Of a stretch of DNA of 64,000 nt, positions 54,867 through 64,000 are shown piece after piece (the stretch's first letter is position 1; each line of letters starts with the position of its first letter). The position numbers were made by a program, and so were the translations under genes. The notes below the pieces were generated by a model. The model was not told the DNA's origin, made no database searches, and saw only the letters and a list, made by a program, of their open reading frames with translations. The stretch covers positions 1,798,001 to 1,862,000 of the forward strand of contig CAWCUK010000001.1 of assembly GCA_963798775.1 (NCBI GenBank), read 5' to 3'. The DNA is from CAWCUK01 sp963798775 (GTDB lineage Bacteria; Bacteroidota; Ignavibacteria; Ignavibacteriales; Ignavibacteriaceae).

Positions 54867-55247
54867 ATGTTAACAGAAACTAAATATTTTACTCCCGCGG
54901 AAGCGCGCAAAACTTTACCATTAGTTAAACAAATTGTTAAAGACATTTTGGATACAACCAGTGAAATGAGATTAATTGCCGATGATATTAATGGCGGAGT
55001 TGAACAAGATCCCAGAATTCAGAAAATGGCGGGTAATATAAATAAATATATGGCGGAACTAGAAGAAATTGGCTGCTATTTTAAAGACTGGAATTTCACT
55101 ATCGGATTGGTTGATTATCCGGCGATTATGGACGGTAAAGAAGTATTGCTTTGCTGGAGAAGTGATGAAGACGATATTAAATATTATCATACTGCCGAAG
55201 AAGGATATTCGGGAAGAAAATTAATTCCTGAAATTTATCTTAATTAA
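54867..55247 (+). CDS. DUF2203 protein
   Basis: 126 residues, cytosolic. KYFTPAEARKTLPLVKQIVKDI at the start and the end block LVDYPAIMDGKEVLLCWRSDEDDIKYYH with GRKLIPE are the DUF2203 pattern. No function is known for the family. Confidence 0.85.
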   Translation: MLTETKYFTPAEARKTLPLVKQIVKDILDTTSEMRLIADDINGGVEQDPRIQKMAGNINKYMAELEEIGCYFKDWNFTIGLVDYPAIMDGKEVLLCWRSDEDDIKYYHTAEEGYSGRKLIPEIYLN

Positions 55248-55374
55248 GTACTTCAAATATTTCCTCAAATATGTGATTTTAATAATCCCCAAAATTCATT
55301 AACTAAAGCATCACACTCCCGCAGAGGTCTATCTCTTAATTTAAAATATACTCAATCTGAGAAAAGGAAAAATA

Positions 55375-55887
55375 ATGTTTAAGAAGAATTATTTATTAAC
55401 ATTAACAATAATATTGGCCGTATTTTTAATAGCTCCCGGATGCGGAAATGATAAAAGTAAAATGGAGGAAGACTTAACCGGTTTTAAAAAACTTGATTGG
55501 ATGACGGGAATTTGGAGAGGAAAACAAGGCAACGCGGATATTTATGAAAGCTGGACGAGAAAAAATTCACGCATTCTTGAAGGAATAAGTTACACAACTT
55601 TAAATGGTAAAAGAATATATTCACAATCAATGACAATAGAACAGAGTAATAATATTATTCACTATATTATTAAAATTAAGGGGGAAAATGAGCAAACAGA
55701 TTTAAAAGCAAGCGATGTAACCGAAAATAAAGTAGTTTTTAAAAATACAGAAGACAAATATCCGAAGAGAATAATTTATGAAAAATTACCAAAAAATAAG
55801 ATGTCGGTTTTAACCGAAGGAGAAGAAGGAAAAACCGAAAACAGTACCGAATTAATCTATATGAAGGATAAAAATTCCCCGATATAA
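55375..55887 (+). CDS. DUF6265-like lipoprotein
   Basis: 170 residues. Lipoprotein signal (LIAPGC). After a short linker, the FKKLDWMTGIWRG opening and the beta-strand-rich remainder (YESWTRKNSRILEGISY, STELIYMK) fit the small lipocalin-like DUF6265 family. Ligand unknown. Followed by a strong terminator. Confidence 0.72.
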   Translation: MFKKNYLLTLTIILAVFLIAPGCGNDKSKMEEDLTGFKKLDWMTGIWRGKQGNADIYESWTRKNSRILEGISYTTLNGKRIYSQSMTIEQSNNIIHYIIKIKGENEQTDLKASDVTENKVVFKNTEDKYPKRIIYEKLPKNKMSVLTEGEEGKTENSTELIYMKDKNSPI

Positions 55888-55900
55888 GAAAATTGAAGAC

Positions 55901-55935
55901 TCTGTCATTTCCATAAAAAGGAAATGACAGAATAA
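55901..55935. terminator. Strong hairpin between converging lipoprotein genes
   Basis: Perfect 12-base stem TCTGTCATTTCC (55901-55912) with GGAAATGACAGA (55920-55931) and a 7-base loop, one of the longest perfect stems in the window. Confidence 0.88.
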
Positions 55936-55936
55936 A

Positions 55937-56365
55937 TTATTCTTTTGATAATTTGAAAGCCGCGAAAGTTACCGCTGAAGCGCCGGTTGCCGCGTCTTTA
56001 ACATTAAAAATTATTTTATATTCTCCGGACGCGTATGTTGAATCCAAATCGAATTGGGCTTCAAGAGAAGTATCACTCATTTTTTCATTTTCAATTTTAT
56101 CTGAAACCTTACTTATTATAGATTTTAAAGTATCATTTTGGGGAGTTACGATATCTAAATCATACGAAAGGGTCGCTTTATATTTCCCGTTTTCTTCTTC
56201 TTGTTTAAAACCTTTAATTCTTGTTGTTGCATTAACTTCCCAACTTCCTCCTATATCGTAAGCGAACGCTTCCGAATTATAAGCCGTCAATTTGGTTTCT
56301 TCTTTTTTACCGCATCCGGCAACTAAGAGGATTATTAATGCAGAAGCTATAAATGAAAATTTCAT
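55937..56365 (-). CDS. Small lipoprotein of unknown function
   Basis: 142 residues. Lipoprotein signal (LLVAGCGKK). The mature part is a beta-rich domain with many charged residues (SYDLDIVTPQNDTLKS, AQFDLDSTYASGEYKIIF). No family recognised. Confidence 0.7.
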   Translation of the reverse strand: MKFSFIASALIILLVAGCGKKEETKLTAYNSEAFAYDIGGSWEVNATTRIKGFKQEEENGKYKATLSYDLDIVTPQNDTLKSIISKVSDKIENEKMSDTSLEAQFDLDSTYASGEYKIIFNVKDAATGASAVTFAAFKLSKE

Positions 56366-56411
56366 GATGCCTCTAGTTTATTCGTAGAAAATTATTGGAA
56401 ATGATTAAAAT

Positions 56412-56452
56412 AAAATTTCCCGAAATAAGTATTAATTATCCCGGGAAATTAA
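56412..56452 (-). terminator. Terminator after serC
   Basis: Stem AATTTCCCG (56414-56422) with CGGGAAATT (56442-56450). Read on the - strand it is followed by a T-rich stretch, as expected downstream of serC. Confidence 0.7.
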
Positions 56453-56466
56453 TCTTCAACTAAACA

Positions 56467-57558
56467 TTAGGTATTTCTAACCTGGAAATCCTTCATGAAT
56501 TCAACTAAATCCTCAACTCCTTTTTTAGGAAAAGCGTTATAAATTGATGCCCGGATACCACCCACAGAACGATGTCCTTTTAAACCGTCAAAACCGGCCG
56601 CGGCAGCTTCCGCAGCTAACTTTTTCTCTAATTCTTCATTCGGTAAATTAAAAGTAATATTCATTAAAGAACGGCTTTCTTTTTCCGCATGACCTTTATA
56701 GAATCCGTTACTGTTGTCAATGCAGTCGTAAAGAATTCCCGCTTTTTCCTTATTCAAATTATACATACCTTCTAAACCGCCGTTTTTCTTAAGCCATTTA
56801 GTAACCAGACCCATAATATAAATTCCGAAAACAGAAGGAGTGTTATAAAGAGAACCGGCGTCAACATGAGTTTTATAGCTTAACATTGTATGAAGCGAAT
56901 CCTGGCTTCTATTTATAAGATCTTTTTTAATAATTACTAAAGTAACTCCGGAAGGTCCCATATTTTTCTGAGCGCCGGCGTAAATTATACCGTATTTAGA
57001 AACATCAATTTTTTTATGAAGAATATCAGATGAAGCGTCACAAACCAGCGGTACATTTCCAACTTCAGGTTCATTATGCCATTCCGTACCGAATATAGTA
57101 TTATTAGATGTAAAATGAACATAAGCCGCTTCAGGGTCTAATTTTAATTCTTCCTGTTTTGGAATTCTCTTAAATTTTTCATTTTCAGTAGAAGCAGCGA
57201 TATTAACAGTTCCGACCCTCTTAGCTTCTTTAACCGCTTTTTTAGACCAGCTTCCTGTAACAATATAATCCGCTTTATTCGCCGCGGGCAGCATCAAGTT
57301 TAAAGGCACCATTGAAAACTGAAGACTTGCGCCTCCTTGTAAAAATAGAATTTCATAATCATCGGGTATTTCTAATAAAGATTTTAAATCCTCTTTGGCT
57401 TCCGCGATTATTTGACTGAATACTTTTGAACGATGGCTAATTTCTAAAACAGACATACCCACACCGGGAAGGGCAAACAAATTATCCTGCGCTTCTTTAA
57501 GCACTTCTTCCGGCAGAATAGCCGGGCCGGCACTAAAATTATAAATTCTTTTTTCCAT
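56467..57558 (-). CDS. serC: Phosphoserine aminotransferase
   Basis: 363 residues, standard length. NFSAGPAILPEEVL at the start, the PLP lysine K198 in YAGAQKNMGPSG, and the end block GGIRASIYNAFP. Converts 3-phosphohydroxypyruvate and glutamate to phosphoserine in serine (and possibly pyridoxal) biosynthesis. The DUF1015 gene is 51 bases upstream on the same strand; the two are neighbours in many Bacteroidota relatives. serA is not in the window. Confidence 0.96.
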   Translation of the reverse strand: MEKRIYNFSAGPAILPEEVLKEAQDNLFALPGVGMSVLEISHRSKVFSQIIAEAKEDLKSLLEIPDDYEILFLQGGASLQFSMVPLNLMLPAANKADYIVTGSWSKKAVKEAKRVGTVNIAASTENEKFKRIPKQEELKLDPEAAYVHFTSNNTIFGTEWHNEPEVGNVPLVCDASSDILHKKIDVSKYGIIYAGAQKNMGPSGVTLVIIKKDLINRSQDSLHTMLSYKTHVDAGSLYNTPSVFGIYIMGLVTKWLKKNGGLEGMYNLNKEKAGILYDCIDNSNGFYKGHAEKESRSLMNITFNLPNEELEKKLAAEAAAAGFDGLKGHRSVGGIRASIYNAFPKKGVEDLVEFMKDFQVRNT

Positions 57559-57609
57559 TTGTATTTCCTTTTAATTTATCTGAATTTTAAAAACAGATTT
57601 ATATGATAA

Positions 57610-58857
57610 TTATATCAAATGAACTAATAACCCGTCTCTAAGTTTAGGTTCGAACCAAGTTGATTTAGGAGGCATAACTTCTCCGGCGTCAGAAATATTT
57701 ATAAGATCATCAATTGAAACCGGATAAAGTGAAAAAGCCGCCGCCGCTTTTCCGTTATCCACTAATTTTTCCAATTCTTTTGTCCCTCTAATTCCGCCTA
57801 TAAAATCTATATTTTTATCTGTACGAGGATCTTCAATACCCAATATCGGGTGCAGCAAAAAATTCTGCAGAATACTTACGTCTAATTTATCGCCTACAGA
57901 AGTCGATAAACTATTACTTGCTTTAACTGAATCTCTAGCTTTCAGCTGATACCATTTACCGTCAATGTAAAGTCCGTAGGATAATTTTTCCATCGGCTCT
58001 TTTATTTCAGTGGGATGAATTTCAAACTTTTCACTTACTTCATCCATAAATTCATCTTTACTTTTTCCGTTAAGGCTGAATACAACTCTATTATAAGGGA
58101 GAATCTTTAATTGAGAGGCAGGGAAAAGAACACCGATAAAATAATTATATTCTTCGTCCCCGGTATGAGCGGGATTGGAATTTTGTTTTTCTTTTCTTGC
58201 TCTGCTTGCGCTGGCTGCCCGGTGATGGCCGTCGGCAATATAAAGATTTTTTACTTTCTCAATTTCATCTACAATAAGTTTAGTATAATTTTCCGGCACA
58301 ACCCAAACCGAATGTTTTATGTTATCCTCCGAAGTAAATGCGTATACAGGTTCATTTTCATTCATAGTCCTATTTACAATATTATTTACGGCGGCAACAT
58401 CTTTATAAGTTAAAAAAACAGGACCTGTTTGAGCGCCGGTTGTAACTATATGATTTGTCCTGTCATCTTCTTTAACTTTCCTGGTTTTTTCATGTTTTAG
58501 AACAATATCATTATCGTAATCATCCACCGAAAAAGTAGCGGCAACGCCTACCTGAGCTCTTCCGTTCATTTCCAATTTGTAGAGATATAAACGAGGCGAG
58601 CTTTCTTCAATTAAAGGAGCTTTCGATTTTAATTTTTCTAAATTTTCTTTTGCTTTCTTATATACTTCCGGTGAATAAGCGTCAATATTATCTTCTAAAT
58701 CGATCTCAGATCTAGTAACTCTTAAAAAACTTAAGGGATTTGAATCGGCTAAAACTGCGGCTTCATCTTTATTTACAACGTCATAAGGAACGCTGGCAAC
58801 TTTTGGCGCGGCCTCTACATTCGGCCTTAACGCGTTAAACGGTCTTATTACTGCCAT
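57610..58857 (-). CDS. DUF1015 protein, serine-pathway neighbour
   Basis: 415 residues from ATG 58857 (MAVIRPFNALRPN, the usual N-terminus), 11 bases after AAGGAG; an upstream ATG adds 3 residues. PYDVV near the start and YIADGHHRAASA are family hallmarks. The family is often beside serine biosynthesis genes, as here, but its reaction is not established. Confidence 0.9.
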   Translation of the reverse strand: MAVIRPFNALRPNVEAAPKVASVPYDVVNKDEAAVLADSNPLSFLRVTRSEIDLEDNIDAYSPEVYKKAKENLEKLKSKAPLIEESSPRLYLYKLEMNGRAQVGVAATFSVDDYDNDIVLKHEKTRKVKEDDRTNHIVTTGAQTGPVFLTYKDVAAVNNIVNRTMNENEPVYAFTSEDNIKHSVWVVPENYTKLIVDEIEKVKNLYIADGHHRAASASRARKEKQNSNPAHTGDEEYNYFIGVLFPASQLKILPYNRVVFSLNGKSKDEFMDEVSEKFEIHPTEIKEPMEKLSYGLYIDGKWYQLKARDSVKASNSLSTSVGDKLDVSILQNFLLHPILGIEDPRTDKNIDFIGGIRGTKELEKLVDNGKAAAAFSLYPVSIDDLINISDAGEVMPPKSTWFEPKLRDGLLVHLI

Positions 58858-58981
58858 ACAAAACATTACTCCTTAACTTATTAAATTTTCAATATTTAAA
58901 AATCCGCAAAATATTCACAATAATCCATTGGAATTATTTTTTATTAAAGATTTGTGCGAAAATTTGGTTTACTAAAAGAAT

Positions 58982-59030
58982 AAAAAAAAGGCAAAGTATC
59001 AAAAAAAAATACTTTGCCTTTATTGGAGGA
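58982..59030 (-). terminator. Strong terminator of the small gene at 59046
   Basis: Stem AAAGGCAAAGTAT (58987-58999) with ATACTTTGCCTTT (59009-59021), flanked by A/T runs. Read on the - strand it ends with a run of Ts. Confidence 0.88.
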
Positions 59031-59045
59031 GGAAAGGTATATTAC

Positions 59046-59255
59046 CTAAGCCCATCCATGGGAATTATATCTTTTCCCTTTGAATCCGTCATCATCAAGG
59101 CAGATGCAATATTCATCGTTTATCTTGTGTATTTCACCTAGTTGTCTGAAATCCGTACATACATAATAATGTTCGTTTATTTCTTCAACTTCAATATCAT
59201 CCATATTAGTTTCATCAATAAATCTATCAACTAAGGAGGCGATTTGTTGAGTCAT
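59046..59255 (-). CDS. Small acidic protein of unknown function
   Basis: 69 residues from ATG 59255. A GGAGTG lies about 7 bases before it and supports this start over the GTG at 59264. Very acidic (IDETNMDDIEVEEINEHYYVC), no signal peptide, three Cys. It has its own strong terminator, which suggests a real and well expressed gene. Family not recognised; see also the 69-residue gene at 38620. Confidence 0.65.
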   Translation of the reverse strand: MTQQIASLVDRFIDETNMDDIEVEEINEHYYVCTDFRQLGEIHKINDEYCICLDDDGFKGKRYNSHGWA

Positions 59256-59472
59256 TTGTTTCACTCCAAATATTATACATTCTGTTTCGCAATTAAATTA
59301 TGCTTTGAAGTAAAAAATGACAATCAAGCAAAACACATATAAATATTGCATTTTGTCGCAAATCAAAAAAAATTTGCTTTAATCTAAAGTCTGTATATTT
59401 TAATCGCTCTAATTTATTTGAATATTATTGCTTATAAAGATTGTGACTTAAATAAAAGTAAAAGTTAAAATT

Positions 59473-60204
59473 GTGATAGATTCATCAAGAATAATAACTC
59501 ATAAAAAATTTTCTTCTTCATTACTTGAAAAGAAGCGAGATATTGCTGTTTATCTGCCTAAATTTTATAAGGCGGGGAAAAATTATCCTGTACTTTATAT
59601 GCATGACGGGCAAAACTTATTTGACTTCAAAAAATCTAAAAAGAAAAAATACTGGAATATTGATAAAATTTCCGATCGTTTAACAAAGGAAGAAATAATA
59701 GAAGAAATTATTATTGTGGGAATAAACAGCACAAAAAAAAGAGATGAAGAATACAGCGATACCAAAACCGGCAATAACTATTTGAAATTTATTGTTAATG
59801 AACTTAAACCGTTTATAGATGAAAAATACAGAACCAAAAAAGACAGAGAGAATACAGCTATTATGGGTTCTTCGTTAGGCGGATTGATTTCTTTTCTCGC
59901 GGTGTGGAAACATCATAAAATCTTTTCAAAAGCCGCGTGTCTTTCCGCTTCTTTTTATTTCCAAAAAGAAAAAATGATCAAAAAAGTAAATTCCTATAAA
60001 GGGAAGAAAAAAAATATTCATTTATATATAGATCATGGTGAAGATCAAATTTTGGAGGGACAAAAAATGTTTTGCGCGCTTACTAAACAAAAATTTCGTT
60101 TGGGAAAGGATTTGGATTATTTTTATGAACCCGGCGGTGAACATGCTGAAACAGCCTGGGAACGTCGTTCTGAAAGACCTTTAATATTTTTATTCGGTAA
60201 ATAA
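59473..60204 (+). CDS. Alpha/beta-hydrolase esterase (IroE/BesA-like)
   Basis: 243 residues from a GTG. It is a cytosolic-looking member of the esterase D/BesA-like family: YPVLYMHDGQNLFD, IMGSSLGGLISFLA with the nucleophile Ser in GSSLGG, and a likely catalytic His in GGEHAETAWERR. These hydrolyse esters such as ferric-enterobactin lactones or S-formylglutathione-like compounds; the substrate here is unknown. Confidence 0.85.
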   Translation: MIDSSRIITHKKFSSSLLEKKRDIAVYLPKFYKAGKNYPVLYMHDGQNLFDFKKSKKKKYWNIDKISDRLTKEEIIEEIIIVGINSTKKRDEEYSDTKTGNNYLKFIVNELKPFIDEKYRTKKDRENTAIMGSSLGGLISFLAVWKHHKIFSKAACLSASFYFQKEKMIKKVNSYKGKKKNIHLYIDHGEDQILEGQKMFCALTKQKFRLGKDLDYFYEPGGEHAETAWERRSERPLIFLFGK

Positions 60205-60218
60205 ATTTTGGGGAGAAT

Positions 60219-60872
60219 ATGAAAAACGGAAAAATAAATTTATTCATAGTTTCTACTTTGCTGTTTAGCTTTTTCTTAACGGCATGTTCAACAGTTCCTG
60301 TTAATTTAAGATTCGCTAAGGATGATGTGATTGAATATCATAAATCCGGTAAATATGATGATGATTTGAATGAAATAATAGAAGACGCAAAAGATGAATT
60401 TAATGAAGTGAAACCGGATAAAAATAGCGCGGTAATTTTTGATGTGGACGAAACGACTTTAAATAATTATAGTTTTAACAAAAAATCTGATTTCGGCTAT
60501 ATCCCTTCTTTATGGGATAATTGGATTGAAGAAGCCGACGCGCCCGCTATTCCGCAAGTAAAATCGCTTTATGATTTTCTTTTATCAAAAGGATTTAAAT
60601 TAATTTTTATTACGGGAAGAAACGATAAGCAGTATGAAGCTACGTTACAAAATTTGAAATTCGCCGGTTATTCACAATTCGATACTTTAATTACAAAATC
60701 ACCCAAATATGAAGGAGTAACAGCGCAGGAATATAAGTCGCAAGAAAGAAACGCGCTTGTCCAAAAAGGTTATAAAATTGCCGGAACAGTGGGCGATCAA
60801 TACAGCGATTTAAACGGCCCGAACAGCGGAATAAAAATCAAAATACCGAATTATCAATATATTATATATTAA
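60219..60872 (+). CDS. HAD-superfamily acid phosphatase lipoprotein
   Basis: 217 residues. Lipoprotein signal (FFLTACST). HAD motif I is DVDETT in AVIFDVDETTLNNYSF, motif II lies in KLIFITGRND, and the GTVGDQYSDL end block supplies the acidic motif. It resembles class B/C outer-membrane acid phosphatases such as lipoprotein e(P4), which dephosphorylate nucleotides in the periplasm. GGGAG precedes the start. Confidence 0.92.
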   Translation: MKNGKINLFIVSTLLFSFFLTACSTVPVNLRFAKDDVIEYHKSGKYDDDLNEIIEDAKDEFNEVKPDKNSAVIFDVDETTLNNYSFNKKSDFGYIPSLWDNWIEEADAPAIPQVKSLYDFLLSKGFKLIFITGRNDKQYEATLQNLKFAGYSQFDTLITKSPKYEGVTAQEYKSQERNALVQKGYKIAGTVGDQYSDLNGPNSGIKIKIPNYQYIIY

Positions 60873-60966
60873 TTAACCCCCGGTAAATAAGAATAGCTGA
60901 AACATCATTCAGAAATTATTTATATTTAAGATTCATTTTACGAAACAAACAGAGATAGATTTAAAT

Positions 60967-63622
60967 ATGCCCGCAGATAAAATTGAAATTCCAAAAGCTT
61001 ATAATCCTATAGATGTAGAAGATAAATGGTATAAATATTGGATTGATGAAAAAATATTTCATTCAGAAATAGATGAAGCAAAAGAACCTTATACAATTGT
61101 AATTCCGCCTCCTAATGTTACCGGAATTTTAACAATGGGACACGTTCTTAATAATACTATCCAGGATATATTTATTAGAACTAAAAGAATGCAAGGCTAC
61201 AATGCCTGCTGGGTTCCGGGAACAGATCACGCTTCTATAGCTACCGAAACAAAGGTTACTAATTATTTAAAAGAAAAAAATATTGATAAGAAAGAAATCG
61301 GCCGCGAAGAATTTCTGAAGTACTGCTGGGAATGGACGGAAAAGTACGGCGGAATAATTATTCAGCAGCTTAAAAAATTAGGTGTTAGCTGCGACTGGGA
61401 GCGCGAGCGCTTTACGATGGACGATGATTATTATAAAAGTGTTGTGGAAACCTTTGTTAAACTTTATAACGAAGGGAAAATTTATCGCGGCTACAGAATG
61501 GTTAACTGGTGCCCTGCTTCTAAATCCGCAATTTCAGATGAAGAAGTAAATTATAAAACGGTAAACGGAAAACTCTGGCATTTCAAATATCCTGTAAAGG
61601 AAAGTGAAAAATTTATTGTAGTCGCCACTACCCGCCCCGAAACAATGCTTGGCGATACAGGCATAGCTGTAAATCCTAACGATGAAAGATATAAAGATTT
61701 AGTCGGTAAGAAAGTTATACTGCCTATTGTTAACAGAGAAATCCCAATATTTGCCGATGATTATGTTGATATGGAATTCGGCACGGGCGCCGTAAAAGTT
61801 ACTCCCGCCCACGATGTAAACGATAACGAAATGGGCAAGCGGCATAATCTTGAGACGATCAATATTTTTAATCCTGACGCTTCCACCAATTCCAATGTTC
61901 CGGCGGAATTCAGCGGATTGGACAGATTTGAAGTCCGGAAAAAAGTTATAAATAAAATGGAAGAACTGAAGCTTCTGGAAAAAATAGAAGATTACCAAAC
62001 GAAAATCGGTTATTCGGAAAGAGGCGGAGTTCCGATTGAGCCTTATCTTTCCGAGCAGTGGTTTATGAAAATGGATGAGCTGGCAAAACCCGCCATAGAA
62101 GCTGTTGATAATGGGAGAATTAAATTTCATCCCGAACATTGGGTAAAAACTTACGATCATTGGATGAATAACATTAACGACTGGTGCATTTCCCGCCAAT
62201 TGTGGTGGGGACACAGAATTCCCGTTTGGTATTGTGTAGGCGATGATCATTGCAATTTAGAATGTAAAAATCCAATAATTTCCGCCGAGAAGCCGGAAAA
62301 ATGCCCCTACTGCGGAAGTACAAATTTAAAGCAGGATGAAGACGTGCTTGATACCTGGTCATCAAGCTGGCTATGGGCTTACGATGTATTTAAAACAGAA
62401 GCAGAGCAAAAATATTATTATCCCACAAACACACTAGTAACCGGGCCGGATATAATTTTCTTCTGGGTCGCGCAGAATGATTATGGCCGGACTTCATTTC
62501 AAAAAAGATATTCCATTTAAAGATGTTTATTTCACAAGCATAATCCGAGATGTTCAGGGAAGAAAAATGAGCAAGTCGCTCGGTAATTCTCCCGATCCGC
62601 TTGATGTTATCGGTGAATACGGAGCCGACGCTTTACGCTTTACCGTTATTTATCTCGCGCCTCTCGGGCAGGATGTTTTATTCAGCGTTGATAAATGTGA
62701 AATCGGGCGAAATTTCGCTAATAAAATTTGGAACGCCGGACGCTTTTTATTAATGAACGCCGAGAATATTCAACTTAACAAAGAACTTACGGATAAGCAT
62801 GTAGACTTTGCCGACAAATGGATTACTTCCCGTTTTAATCATTCGCTTACAAAATTAAATGAAGCGATGGATAAATTTGAAATTAATAACGCGCTTAAAA
62901 TCATTTATTCATTTGCCTGGAACGACTTCTGTGATTGGTACATTGAACTGGCGAAAAACAGATTATATTCTGATGACGAAGAAGTTAAGGCGGCGGTACT
63001 TACTCGTTCTTTAGCGATGTTTGAAAAACTGCTTAAAATAATTCATCCTTTTATGCCTTTCATAACAGAAGAATTATACCAGCTTCTGGAAAAAAGAAAT
63101 GAAGGGGAAAGTATTTCAACTTCGGAATATCCTAAAGTAAATTCTGAAGCGATAAATAAAAGCGCCGAAAAAGAAATGGAATTTGTACAGGATATTATAA
63201 CCGCGGTAAGAAATATTCGCGGTGAAATGAATATTCCGCCGTCGAAACAAATTACGGCTTATTTTAAATCTTCCGAAGTTGCCGAACATCAGCTTGAGTA
63301 TATTAAAAGACTGGCGCGAATTGAAAAAATTGTTGTTGATGAAAATCTAGAAAAGCCGAAAGCCAGCGCTTCCGCCGTTATTAAGAATTGCGAAATTTAT
63401 ATACCTTTAGAAGGTTTAATAGACCTTGATGTGGAAAGAAATAGGTTAGAAAAAGAAATCAATCGCCTGGAGGGGGCACTAACGGGAATTGAGAAAAAAC
63501 TTTCAAATGAAAAATTTATAAATAACGCCGCTCCCGAAGTTGTAGAAAGAGAAAGAAATAAGCGGAGCGATTGTAAGAATAATCTGGCGAAGTTAAAAGA
63601 AATATTAAATAACCTTAAATAG
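60967..63622 (+). pseudogene. valS: Valine-tRNA ligase, with a one-base frameshift
   Basis: The first frame (from 60967) covers the N-terminal two thirds: PPPNVTGILTMGHVLNNT with the HIGH-type motif at G58-H59, the editing domain, and FFWVA near residue 503. Then one extra C at about 62473 shifts the frame; the second frame continues as RMIMAGLHFKKDIPF, then the KMSKS motif (GRKMSKSLGNS) and the anticodon-binding and C-terminal coiled-coil domains to 63622. Without that base the product would be 884 residues, the usual ValRS length. An essential enzyme is unlikely to be dead, so an assembly error is the best explanation. Confidence 0.9.
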
Positions 63623-63630
63623 GAATAATT

Positions 63631-64000
63631 ATGTATCACAACGTTCATGAATTTTTAGAAGAATGGCAGTTTGAAGTGAACGCGACATTAAAAATATTCA
63701 GCGCTTTAACGGATGAATCATTAAGCCAAAAAGTTACCGAAAGCGGCCGTTCATTAGGGAGACTTGCATGGCATATTACAATTACTGTCGGTGAAATGCT
63801 GAGCAGAACAGGCTTAAAATATTATTCGGTTGATGAAAATGCCGAAGTTCCGAAAACGGCAAAAGAAATTTTGGATGAATATAAGAAAACTTCCGACGCG
63901 CTTGTTGAAGCGATTAAACAAAACTGGAATGACGATTCGCTTGAACAGGAAGTAAATATGTACGGCGAAAATTGGAAAAACGGAGTAACTCTGCAAGTTC
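63631..64000 (+). CDS. DinB-family protein, N-terminal part
   Basis: The first 123 residues of a DinB/YfiT-like four-helix metal-binding protein, running off the window end. The block SLGRLAWHITITVGEML has the family's conserved His on helix 2. It starts 8 bases after valS. DinB proteins bind a metal through His residues and include thiol S-transferases; no substrate can be told. Confidence 0.8.
   Translation, partial: MYHNVHEFLEEWQFEVNATLKIFSALTDESLSQKVTESGRSLGRLAWHITITVGEMLSRTGLKYYSVDENAEVPKTAKEILDEYKKTSDALVEAIKQNWNDDSLEQEVNMYGENWKNGVTLQV

Noticed and set aside
59358..59380. GCAAAT/ATTTGC hairpin upstream of the esterase gene
   Set aside because: Only six base pairs in very AT-rich DNA with an A-rich loop; it does not follow a gene on either strand and is not convincing as a terminator.
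61699..62250. 183-codon open frame on the minus strand within valS
   Set aside because: It is antisense to the strongly conserved synthetase core and has no motif or start signal.
1..64000. Signs of mobile elements, CRISPR arrays, tRNA or rRNA genes
   Set aside because: I looked for transposase, integrase and Cas-type proteins, regularly spaced repeats, tRNA-like T-loop sequences and rRNA segments and found none.

Overview
The window is AT-rich (about one third G+C by eye), gene-dense chromosomal DNA. It looks like a member of the Ignavibacteria in the Bacteroidota/Chlorobiota/Ignavibacteriota group. Evidence: a secreted M28 peptidase ends in a type IX secretion (Por) sorting domain with the NYPNPFNP motif; there are many Bacteroidota-type exported proteins and lipoproteins (tricorn-like protease, golvesin-domain amidase, WG-repeat proteins, tandem YceI proteins); and serC lies beside a DUF1015 gene. 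I see no insertion sequence, prophage, CRISPR array, rRNA or tRNA. The placement is inferred from protein flavour only.

Layout. 1-5143 (+): a tight run of five genes (GNAT acetyltransferase end, ornithine-racemase-like PLP enzyme, sodium:solute symporter, M20 amidohydrolase, alanine-racemase family enzyme), which reads as an amino-acid or D-amino-acid uptake and interconversion operon. 5330-8340 (+): an envelope amidase split by a one-base frameshift. 8458-9822 (+): an orphan NtrC-type sigma-54 activator. 9893-13400: an outer-membrane barrel protein divergent from two YceI genes and a lone PAS protein. 13510-15630 (+): an exported amidase and a fragment of an RmlD-like reductase. 15752-20294 (+): a C39-like cysteine peptidase, a RimK-like ATP-grasp ligase, a GCS2 carboxylate-amine ligase, an N-formylglutamate-amidohydrolase-like enzyme and an exported NTF2-like protein. 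These form a compact operon with overlapping starts and are the most interesting system here: a probable ribosome-independent peptide or amide synthesis and turnover pathway of unknown product.

20356-38582: membrane and envelope genes (DUF4234, a 31-residue membrane peptide, PAP2, rhomboid, tricorn-like protease, TlpA-like lipoprotein), AMP nucleosidase, two convergent WG-repeat genes, an M48 protease, P5C dehydrogenase, a short-chain dehydrogenase, an MscS channel and a DUF47-PiT phosphate transport pair. 38620-43465 (-): a secreted alpha/beta hydrolase, etfB, etfA, an acyl-CoA dehydrogenase and a small acidic protein, pointing to acyl-CoA oxidation. 43585-51669: a T9SS M28 peptidase, a beta-propeller lipoprotein, a beta-CASP RNase-like protein, a c-type cytochrome, a TauE/SafE permease, a thioredoxin-like protein and an exported metallophosphoesterase. 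51738-54660 (-): a sugar-type ABC importer (binding protein and two permeases) with no ATPase gene. 54867-64000: DUF2203, small lipoproteins, serC-DUF1015, an esterase, a HAD acid phosphatase, valS and the start of a DinB gene.

Three long genes (the golvesin amidase, DUF47 and the essential valS) are each broken by a single-base indel while both halves remain well conserved. The simplest reading is indel errors in the assembly, and they should be checked before any of these is called a pseudogene. Most start choices follow visible AGGAG-like ribosome binding sites, and several strong hairpin terminators close transcription units.
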